This document shows positions 1 through 5,390 of a stretch of 8,289 nucleotides of DNA, piece after piece. This DNA is from JBFISM01 sp041608535 (GTDB taxonomy: Bacteria > Actinomycetota > Acidimicrobiia > Spongiisociales > UBA5794), in contig JBFISM010000155.1 in assembly GCA_041608535.1 (NCBI GenBank), positions 1-8,289 of the forward strand, written 5' to 3'. Positions within the stretch are counted from its first letter, which is position 1. The number at the start of each line of letters is the position of its first letter. A program made the translations under genes and the position numbers. The notes beneath the pieces are model-generated. The model saw only the letters and a program-made list of their open reading frames with translations, was not told where the DNA came from and made no database searches.

Positions 1-1410
1 CGGACCGCGACGAGCAGCATCGTATGCGATCGACCAGGTGCGTGCGGCTTCGGCTGCGGCGACGGCGCCTCCATCACCTCGTGGAATCTCGGTCTCATCC
101 AAGTAGCGGGTGGTGATGCGCCCGGCGACGAACGGTGGCTGGTCGATCAGCCAGCGATGAAACCCGGTGTTGGTGACCACACCGCCGATGATCAGCGACT
201 CGAGTGCAGCTGCCAGCTTCCGCCGTGCCGCATCCCGGTCCGGGGCGGCAACGATCAGCTTCGCCAGCATCGGGTCGTAATACGGGGTGATGTCGCTGCC
301 CACATCGACGCCGCTGTCCCAGCGCACTCCGCCGGGCACCACGAGATGAGTGATACGACCGAGCTGCGGCGCAAAGCCGGCGCCGGCGTCCTCGGCGTTC
401 ACCCGCACCTCGATGGCATGTCCCGAGAACACCACATCCTCCTGGGCCAGCGGGAGTGGCTCTCCGCCCGCCATCCGGATCATCAGCTCGACGAGATCGA
501 TTCCGGTGACCTCCTCGGTCACGGGATGTTCCACCTGCAGCCGGGTGTTCATCTCCAGGAAGAAGTAGTCGCCGGTTTCGTCGTCGACGATGAACTCGAC
601 GGTGCCCGCCGAGTCGTAGCCCATCGCTCGAGCCAGCTCGGTCGCCGAGGTCCGGAGACCCTTGCGGGTCGCATCGGGCAGATTCGGCGCGGGCGCTTCT
701 TCGATGAGCTTCTGGTATCGGCGCTGCACGGAGCACTCGCGGGTGCCGAAGTCGATCACGTTGCCGTGCTTGTCGCCGAGCACTTGAACTTCGACGTGGC
801 GGGGTCGGGTGATGTATCGCTCGACGATGACATCGCCGTCGGCGAAGGTGCGTTGGGCCTCAGCCGACGCCTCCCGCAATGCCGCGGTGAAGCCCGCGGG
901 TTGGTGGGCGATCCGGATGCCCTTGCCCCCACCACCTGCCGCAGCCTTCACCAGCACGGGATAACCGATCCGTTCCGCAGCCTCCGCCAGATCATCGGGA
1001 TCCTGCGATTCCGCAAACCCGGGAATGGTGGGTACGCCGGCGCTCTCGGCGATGGTCCGGGCCTCGATCTTCGACCCCATTGAGGCGATCGCATCGGGAT
1101 GCGGACCGATCCACGTCAAGCCGGCGGCGACCACGGCGCGGGCAAAGCCGGCGTTCTCGGCGAGGAAGCCGTAGCCGGGATGGATGGCAGTTGCCTCCGC
1201 CGTCGCAGCCGCCGCCAGGATCGCGTCGGCGGAGAGATACGATTCGGCCAGCTCGGCCGGACCGATGCGTACTGCGGTTGTGGCTTGCGCCACGAATGGT
1301 GCCGCCGCGTCGGGGTCGGCGTAGACGGCCACGGTCTTGTAGCCGAGCCGGTGGGCAGTGCGCATGATGCGCCGGGCGATCTCGCCCCGGTTGGCGACGA
1401 GGATCCGCAT
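1..1410 (-). CDS. Acyl-CoA carboxylase biotin carboxylase (alpha) subunit, methylcrotonyl-CoA carboxylase-like; 3' end cut by window edge
   Basis: I translated this frame by hand: 470 codons are open from the ATG to the left edge. The product ATP-dependently carboxylates biotin on a carrier domain, and the partner beta subunit passes the carboxyl group to an acyl-CoA. Biotin carboxylase motifs occur in order: MRILVANRGEIARRI at the N-terminus, HPGYGFLAEN (residues 78-87), the ATP-grasp glycine loop AAAGGGGKG (156-164), FGTRECSVQRRYQKLIEEAP (221-240), EMNTRLQVEHP (286-296) and HAIEVRVNAED (331-341), which carries the conserved catalytic-type Arg336. Family members are usually about 600-670 aa with a C-terminal biotinyl domain (AMKM motif). 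That part lies outside the window, so biotinylation cannot be confirmed. The start codon shares one base with the stop of the beta-subunit gene (TGATG), which implies coupled translation. Pairing with an MccB-like beta subunit favours methylcrotonyl-CoA or a related branched or isoprenoid acyl-CoA as substrate. Propionyl- or acetyl-CoA cannot be excluded. Confidence 0.93.
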   Translation of the reverse strand, partial: MRILVANRGEIARRIMRTAHRLGYKTVAVYADPDAAAPFVAQATTAVRIGPAELAESYLSADAILAAAATAEATAIHPGYGFLAENAGFARAVVAAGLTWIGPHPDAIASMGSKIEARTIAESAGVPTIPGFAESQDPDDLAEAAERIGYPVLVKAAAGGGGKGIRIAHQPAGFTAALREASAEAQRTFADGDVIVERYITRPRHVEVQVLGDKHGNVIDFGTRECSVQRRYQKLIEEAPAPNLPDATRKGLRTSATELARAMGYDSAGTVEFIVDDETGDYFFLEMNTRLQVEHPVTEEVTGIDLVELMIRMAGGEPLPLAQEDVVFSGHAIEVRVNAEDAGAGFAPQLGRITHLVVPGGVRWDSGVDVGSDITPYYDPMLAKLIVAAPDRDAARRKLAAALESLIIGGVVTNTGFHRWLIDQPPFVAGRITTRYLDETEIPRGDGGAVAAAEAARTWSIAYDAARRGP

Positions 1411-3032
1411 CACATTCGGTACACCAGTCCCGGCCCGGGGGCCGGCTCGTCTTGACGGGCGGCGAGGGCGAGGCACAACCCAAGTGCATCCCTGGTGTCG
1501 ACGGGATCGATCAGGCCATCGTCCCACAGCCGCGACGTGGCGTAGTAGGGGTCGGAATGCGTCTCGTACTGATCGGCGACCTCGGCTCGAAGCGCTTCGA
1601 TCTCTTCTGCCGTCACCTCGGCGCCCTTCATCCCGCCGATCCGGATGTCGACGAGCACCGTCTGTGCGGTTTCCGCCGACATCGTGGCGATCCGCGAATT
1701 GGGCCACGCGAACAGGAACCGCGGGTTGAATCCGCGGCCACACATCCCGTAGTTGCCGGCACCGAACGAACCCCCGATGAGCACCGTGTATTTCGGCACG
1801 GTGGCATTGGCGACCGCGGCGACCATCTTGGCGCCATGCTTGGCGATCCCTGCCATCTCCGAATCGCGGCCGACCATGTATCCCGACGTGTTCTGCAGGA
1901 ACACGAGCGGAACCCGGCGTTGCTCGCACAGCTCGATGAAGTGAGTGGCCTTGAGGGCGTCCTCGCTGAAGATGATTCCGTTGTTGGCGATGACGCCAAC
2001 CTGGTGTCCCCAGATGCGGGCGAACCCGCATGCGATCGACTCGCCCCACTCTGGTTTGAATGCGGCGAAACGAGACCCATCGACGATGCGCGCGATGATC
2101 TCGATGGCCTGGAAGGGGATGCGGTCGTCGGCGCTGACGATCCCGTAGATCTCTTCTGGGTCATACAGCGGTGGCTCGGGATCCATGTAGTCGAGCCACG
2201 GCTGCCGTTCGTCGATGGTGCGCTGGTTGGTGGTCTCGCAGATCTCACGCAACTTGCCGTACGCCTCACGCTCATCGCCGGCGAGATAGTCGCTGACCCC
2301 GGACACCCGGGTGTGGAGAGCGGCGCCGCCGAGGTCGTCGGGTTCGATGATCTCCCCGAGCGCGGCCTTCACGATCGGGGGACCGCCGAGGAAGATCCCG
2401 CCGATACCTTCGACCATGACGACCTCGTCCGACAGGGCGGGGACATAGGCACCGCCGGCGGTGCAGCGACCGAGCACGACCGAGAGCTGGGGGAGACCCA
2501 TCGCCGACATGCGGGCCTGGCGATAGAAGCTCCCACCGAAGTGATCCTTGTCGGGGAAGCTCTCGTCCTGCAACGGGAGGTACGCCCCGCCCGAATCGAC
2601 GAGGTAGATCACACCGAGATCGTTGAGCTCTGCAATCTCTTGCGCACGTACGTGTTTCTTGATCGAGACGGGAAACAGCGAGCCGCCCTTCACCGTCGCA
2701 TCGTTGGCGATGAACACATATGGCACGTCGTGCACCAGACCGATTCCGGTGACGATGCCACCACCCGGCGCCTGGCCGTCGTACTGGCCGAACCCACTGA
2801 GGGTGGACAGCTCGAGGAAGGGGCTGCCGTCATCGATCACGAGATCGATTCGGTCCCGCACCATGATCTTGCCCCGCTCCACATGGCGCTGGATGCTGCG
2901 CTCTCTGGTTTCTCCACCGTCGATAGCCCACTGCTGGCGCTCCCGGAGCACATCGAGCATCTCCAGATAGGCCTTGCGATTGTCGGAGAACTGCTGGGAA
3001 CCGACGTCGACACGACTCTCGATGCGTCTCAT
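1410..3032 (-). CDS. Acyl-CoA carboxylase carboxyltransferase (beta) subunit, methylcrotonyl-CoA carboxylase-like
   Basis: This is a 540-aa carboxyltransferase, the normal length for MCC beta subunits (about 535-540). It transfers CO2 from carboxybiotin to an acyl-CoA, as in leucine or isoprenoid breakdown. Visible landmarks are DATVKGG (111-117), IKKHVRAQEIAEL (124-136), FGGSFYRQARMSAMGLPQ (165-182), the first oxyanion-hole region GRCTAGGAYVPALSDE (188-203), FLQNTSGYMVGR (378-389), AGIAKHGAKMVAAVA (394-408), the second oxyanion-hole region GGSFGAGNYGMCGR (420-433) and RLWDDGLIDPVDTRDALGL (501-519). I chose the ATG at 3032 because it overlaps the tetR stop as ATGA, has GAGG about 8 nt upstream and gives the family N-terminus; the open frame extends further but only through tetR. 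After FAWPNSRI the sequence reads ATMSAETAQTVL, where MCC enzymes as I recall them have VMGGEQAA, so the acyl substrate may differ from methylcrotonyl-CoA. Confidence 0.93.
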   Translation of the reverse strand: MRRIESRVDVGSQQFSDNRKAYLEMLDVLRERQQWAIDGGETRERSIQRHVERGKIMVRDRIDLVIDDGSPFLELSTLSGFGQYDGQAPGGGIVTGIGLVHDVPYVFIANDATVKGGSLFPVSIKKHVRAQEIAELNDLGVIYLVDSGGAYLPLQDESFPDKDHFGGSFYRQARMSAMGLPQLSVVLGRCTAGGAYVPALSDEVVMVEGIGGIFLGGPPIVKAALGEIIEPDDLGGAALHTRVSGVSDYLAGDEREAYGKLREICETTNQRTIDERQPWLDYMDPEPPLYDPEEIYGIVSADDRIPFQAIEIIARIVDGSRFAAFKPEWGESIACGFARIWGHQVGVIANNGIIFSEDALKATHFIELCEQRRVPLVFLQNTSGYMVGRDSEMAGIAKHGAKMVAAVANATVPKYTVLIGGSFGAGNYGMCGRGFNPRFLFAWPNSRIATMSAETAQTVLVDIRIGGMKGAEVTAEEIEALRAEVADQYETHSDPYYATSRLWDDGLIDPVDTRDALGLCLALAARQDEPAPGPGLVYRM

Positions 3033-3634
3033 CGGCCGGCCTCGCTGCGAACACCTCGCCAGAACTGATCTGCGATGACGGTCGCCAGCCGGTCGAGGTT
3101 GCCCCGCTCGGGATGGAACCATTCCACTGCAGCGTTCATCGCTCCGAACAGCACGAGTCTGGTGAGGCCGATGTCGAGCTTGTGCCGGATATGGCCCTCG
3201 CGTTGCAGCTCGGTGAGCAGCTCGGTCCACATCGCCTCGTAGGCGTCGCGGTCGGGCACGATCGCCTTGCGCACATGCTCGGGTGCCGTGTGGAAGGCCG
3301 TGACGTGCGTCGCGGTGTACGGGCCGTGCTCGAAGAGGGCAGCGAGGTGGGCGCGCACGTGTGCGGCCAGCCGCTCTGCCGGCTCGATATGGGCTGTGGC
3401 ATCGGTCGTGGTCTCGAACGCTTCGACCATCACGTCCATGCCCCGGCGCAAGATGGCGAGCAGCAGGTCATCCTTCGATTCGAAGTGGTAATAGATCGAG
3501 CCGGCCTTGATGCCGACGGCAGCGGCGATGTCGCGCAACGAGGTCTCGGCGTAGCCGTTGGTGAGAAACAGATGGGCGGCCTCGTCGGTGATGCGCTGCC
3601 GTCCGTCGACTTGCTGTTGCGCCGTTGGGGTCAC
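3029..3634 (-). CDS. TetR/AcrR-family transcriptional regulator of the acyl-CoA carboxylase operon
   Basis: This 201-aa protein has the usual TetR size. The N-terminal DNA-binding domain (about residues 11-58) carries the family signature TSLRDIAAAVGIKAGSIYYH (31-50) followed by FESKDDLL. The remaining helices form the ligand and dimer domain, ending in LFGAMNAAVEWFHPERGNLDRLATVIADQFWRGV (162-195), similar in style to TetR regulators of acyl-CoA and lipid catabolism. The start is a GTG at 3634; a stop codon lies three codons upstream, so no longer start exists. It is the first gene of the unit and its TGA overlaps the beta-subunit ATG by 4 bases. Because it is cotranscribed with a carboxylase and has a perfect palindrome over its promoter, I infer an autorepressor released by an acyl-CoA intermediate of the pathway. 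The ligand cannot be read from the sequence. Confidence 0.92.
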   Translation of the reverse strand: MTPTAQQQVDGRQRITDEAAHLFLTNGYAETSLRDIAAAVGIKAGSIYYHFESKDDLLLAILRRGMDVMVEAFETTTDATAHIEPAERLAAHVRAHLAALFEHGPYTATHVTAFHTAPEHVRKAIVPDRDAYEAMWTELLTELQREGHIRHKLDIGLTRLVLFGAMNAAVEWFHPERGNLDRLATVIADQFWRGVRSEAGR

Positions 3635-3642
3635 GATGGTTC

Positions 3643-3671
3643 AGTGTACCTAACAAACGTTAGGTATGGAA
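3643..3671 (-). promoter_or_regulatory. Candidate leaderless promoter of the tetR-carboxylase operon
   Basis: On the minus strand TACACT (3648-3643) fits the TANNNT -10 pattern and ends 8 nt before the GTG start, placing the transcript start at or next to the first codon. Seventeen bases further upstream is TTCCAT (3671-3666), a poor -35 match. An alternative TTTACA (3687-3682) is only 15 bp from TACCTA. No Shine-Dalgarno sequence precedes the GTG, which agrees with leaderless translation. Confidence 0.45.
3647..3666. promoter_or_regulatory. Probable TetR operator (perfect inverted repeat)
   Basis: TACCTAAC and GTTAGGTA form perfect 8-bp arms around a 4-bp AAAC spacer, 20 bp in all, ending 13 bp before the tetR start codon. 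The site covers the spacer and the edge of the proposed -10 box, where a bound dimer would block RNA polymerase. Size, symmetry and position are those of TetR-family operators. It also lies in the 126-bp gap shared with the divergent SARP-like gene, so an effect on that gene is possible but unsupported. Confidence 0.75.
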
Positions 3672-3748
3672 ACCCAATCATTGTAAAAAGGCGGTATTTG
3701 CGCGCGAGGAGCACCGTCCTCTCCGGATATTGGTGTTGTCTTCGCTCT

Positions 3749-3753
3749 GGGAG
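3749..3753 (+). promoter_or_regulatory. Ribosome binding site that sets the SARP-like gene start
   Basis: GGGAG sits 7 nt before the ATG at 3761. The same frame is open far upstream into the antisense of tetR, so this Shine-Dalgarno match is the main reason for choosing 3761 as the start. I saw no convincing promoter for this gene in 3667-3748. Confidence 0.6.
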
Positions 3754-3760
3754 CACCAGG

Positions 3761-4636
3761 ATGAGCAGTCGAATCGTGTCCCCTCCTCCCGCCACCGATG
3801 TTCAGCGGGCGGGACCATCCAGCAGCGGCCGAGGCCGGAAGGACGCGCTCGCTCTCGGTGTCCTCGGCTCGCTCCACGCGGAGCGGCACGGGAGCCCGGT
3901 CGGTCTGGGGGGACCCAAGCAGCGCGCCGTGCTCGCCATGCTGGTGGCGGCCCATCCCCATTCCGTCTCGCTCGATCGCATCGTCGATGAGATCTGGGAG
4001 GCGCATCCTCCACGGGTCGTCGAATCATCGATCCACGCCTACGTGTCGAACCTTCGCTCGGTCCTCGCTGCACCAATCGTGAGAAGCGGGGGGGCGTATC
4101 GCCTTCACATCGATCCGCTCGCCATCGATGCGAACCGCTTCGCCACCAAGGTCGAACGCGCTCTTGGCCTCATCGGCTCGAATCCGTTGCGCTCCGGAAC
4201 CATGTTGCGCTCCGCTCTTTCGCTGTGGCGCGGCCAGCCGTATACCGGCTTTGAGTCTCTGCCCGTGATCGCCCGCGAGGTGCGGCGGCTGGAGGCGCTG
4301 TGGCTCATGGCCCTCGATGGACGGATCACCACCGACTTGGCGCTCGGGCGCCACGCGGTGGTGATGGGAGAGCTGGAGTCTCTCGTGGAGGATCACCCGC
4401 TCCACGAGGGTTTCTGCGCTCACCTCATGGTGGCGCTGTACCGGTGTGGCCGCCAGGCCGATGCGCTGCGGGTCTATCACACCGCCCGCCGTCACCTGGT
4501 GGAGCAGGTTGGTCTCGATCCGCATCCCGGTCTACAACAGCTCGAGATGCAGATCCTCACGCACGATCCGGCCTTGCTGGTTTCGCCGCAGCTCGGGGAT
4601 GCGCGGTCCAAGCGGATTCCAAGCGAGCGTTCGTAG
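3761..4636 (+). CDS. SARP/AfsR-type transcriptional activator with winged-helix and BTAD domains
   Basis: This is a 291-aa regulator of the small SARP class, with no ATPase or TPR extension. Residues about 30-116 form the OmpR-like winged helix: LGVLGSLHA, PKQRAVLAMLVA (52-63), SLDRIVDEIW (70-79), ESSIHAYVSNLRSVL (88-102) and the wing GGAYRLHI (110-117). Residues about 123-270 match the bacterial transcriptional activation domain (BTAD): DANRFATKVERAL, LSLWRGQPYTGFE (153-165), then HLMVALYRCGRQADALRVYH (221-240) and LVEQVGLDPHPGLQQLEMQIL ending in DP. SARPs activate transcription by binding direct repeats near the -35 region, often for secondary metabolism. No biosynthetic cluster is visible here. 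The only co-directional close neighbour is a secreted protein 72 bp downstream, which is its likeliest target or operon partner. The N-terminal 28 residues are Ser/Pro/Arg-rich and probably disordered. Confidence 0.88.
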   Translation: MSSRIVSPPPATDVQRAGPSSSGRGRKDALALGVLGSLHAERHGSPVGLGGPKQRAVLAMLVAAHPHSVSLDRIVDEIWEAHPPRVVESSIHAYVSNLRSVLAAPIVRSGGAYRLHIDPLAIDANRFATKVERALGLIGSNPLRSGTMLRSALSLWRGQPYTGFESLPVIAREVRRLEALWLMALDGRITTDLALGRHAVVMGELESLVEDHPLHEGFCAHLMVALYRCGRQADALRVYHTARRHLVEQVGLDPHPGLQQLEMQILTHDPALLVSPQLGDARSKRIPSERS

Positions 4637-4693
4637 CCTCTCCGTACGGCGAGGCGCCCCGAGATCGACGGAGGAGGCGCCTCGGGATCGACG
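4636..4693. repeat. Nested direct and inverted repeats between the SARP-like and secreted-protein genes
   Basis: Two 20-bp copies beginning GAGGCGCC and ending GATCGACG (4651-4670 and 4674-4693) differ at two positions and start 23 bp apart. The same bases contain competing hairpins: CGAGGCGCC (4650-4658) pairs with GGCGCCTCG (4676-4684), while GCCTC plus CCGT (4636-4645) can pair with ACGG plus GAGGC (4646-4655) around one mismatch. No T-run follows, so a simple intrinsic terminator is not supported. It may be an RNA attenuator, a processing site or a regulator binding site. Confidence 0.5.
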
Positions 4694-4708
4694 AATCAAG
4701 GAGGGGAC

Positions 4709-5278
4709 ATGTCTCGTCTCATCGCTCGGCCGGCTCTGGGGATGCGAACGGCGTTGCTAGCGCTCGCCCTGGGCGTCATCGCTGCGTTCCTCATCGGAAC
4801 CCACACCGCCGCCGCCGGCCCGCTGAACGAATTTGTCTCGGGCAACTTCAGCGACACGGCACTCGACACCAACAACGACGGTACGCAGGCCAATCTCTTC
4901 AGCGGCGCTACCAAAGGATCCGGAAGCGCAACATACGAAGGGATCATCGAGATCGCCATCACGGGACCCTCATCTCAATGTGGCCAAGGAGAGGTCGCAG
5001 GCGTCGTTGTTGCCTATTCGATCGTGCGTCGGTACGCGAATGGTGACCTCCTGTTCTCTAGATTGGACCAGGCGAACCCCGGTTCTCTCTGCTTCAACCT
5101 GGCGACCGGTCTGTCGACGCTCACCATCAATGCCAATATCGCCGGCGGTACCGGCAAGTTCGCCGGTGCCACCGGAAGCTACACCGCCGTCTACACGGTT
5201 CGCCTGCTGCTTCCCGACCCGGCCGGCGGCATCGCCCACGGTGCCTTCTCCGGCTCGGTGACCGGCTCGACGAACTGA
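4709..5278 (+). CDS. Secreted beta-rich protein with a GGTGxFAGATGS motif, function unknown
   Basis: This 189-aa protein has a Sec-type signal peptide: basic start MSRLIARPALGMR, hydrophobic core about residues 14-30, and likely cleavage after THTAAA (about residue 36). The mature part is rich in Gly, Ser and Thr and looks like a beta barrel or sandwich. Recognisable elements are DTNNDG (53-58), a DxNxDG calcium-loop-like motif, NGDLLFSR (111-118), GSLCFN (125-130) and GGTGKFAGATGSYT (146-159). As I remember them, secreted bacterial proteins of unknown function share this order of motifs, and the GGTG-FAGATG turn also resembles dirigent or allene-oxide-cyclase-like barrels. Cys91 and Cys128 are the only cysteines and could form an extracytoplasmic disulfide. 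The ATG at 4709 has a very strong Shine-Dalgarno, AAGGAGGGG (4698-4706), which favours it over the internal ATG at 4742. It follows the SARP-like gene and ends at a strong hairpin. Confidence 0.85.
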   Translation: MSRLIARPALGMRTALLALALGVIAAFLIGTHTAAAGPLNEFVSGNFSDTALDTNNDGTQANLFSGATKGSGSATYEGIIEIAITGPSSQCGQGEVAGVVVAYSIVRRYANGDLLFSRLDQANPGSLCFNLATGLSTLTINANIAGGTGKFAGATGSYTAVYTVRLLLPDPAGGIAHGAFSGSVTGSTN

Positions 5279-5287
5279 CCCGGATTC

Positions 5288-5334
5288 AACCTACGGCTCC
5301 AGCGCGCGGAAAACGCGCTCTGGAGCCGTAGGTT
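5288..5334 (+). terminator. Strong hairpin terminator after the secreted-protein gene
   Basis: AACCTACGGCTCCAG (5288-5302) pairs perfectly with the complementary arm at 5320-5334. After one C/T mismatch, five more G-C pairs (5304-5308 with 5314-5318) close a GAAAA loop. The hairpin starts 10 bp after the TGA of the secreted-protein gene. Only two Ts and no U-tract follow, as is common for actinobacterial terminators. The near-perfect symmetry means it could act in both directions. Confidence 0.75.
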
Positions 5335-5353
5335 CGGCCAAGGCGCCGCCGTC

Positions 5354-5359
5354 TAGGGT
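5354..5359 (+). promoter_or_regulatory. Candidate -10 box upstream of the SUKH gene
   Basis: TAGGGT fits TANNNT and ends 7 nt before an ATG at 5367. This is the leaderless geometry seen at other starts in the window. There is no clear -35 box. The nearby downstream start of the SUKH gene is a GTG at 5383, so a transcript beginning at 5367 would first present a very short ORF. Confidence 0.4.
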
Positions 5360-5366
5360 TACCGGG

Positions 5367-5390
5367 ATGGTGGACGTGTGCGGTGGCTGA
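5367..5390 (+). CDS. Putative 7-codon leaderless leader peptide (MVDVCGG)
   Basis: ATG at 5367 opens a 7-codon frame that ends in TGA at 5388-5390. Its end overlaps the first 8 bases of the SUKH coding region, which starts at GTG 5383 in another frame. The position directly after a TANNNT box suggests ribosomes could load here and restart at the GTG. The peptide contains one Cys. This could be a chance reading of a short frame; the only support is geometry. Confidence 0.3.
   Translation: MVDVCGG

Noticed and set aside
157..1083. 308-codon plus-strand frame at the left edge
   Set aside because: It is antisense to the biotin carboxylase gene, whose minus-strand frame is intact over 470 codons with all motifs in order.
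1452..3068. 538-codon open frame on the plus strand opposite the carboxyltransferase gene
   Set aside because: It mirrors the beta-subunit gene, which has clear family motifs throughout. The plus-strand translation resembles no family and arises from GC-rich codon bias.
3708..3757. GGAGCACC repeated at 3708-3715 and 3750-3757 upstream of the SARP-like gene
   Set aside because: Eight-base repeats are expected by chance at this GC content, and the second copy coincides with the ribosome binding site. It is not enough to call an autoregulatory site.
3113..3760. Upstream in-frame extension of the SARP-like gene
   Set aside because: It runs antisense through tetR and crosses the tetR promoter and operator. 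The protein match begins only after 3761, where a good ribosome binding site is present.
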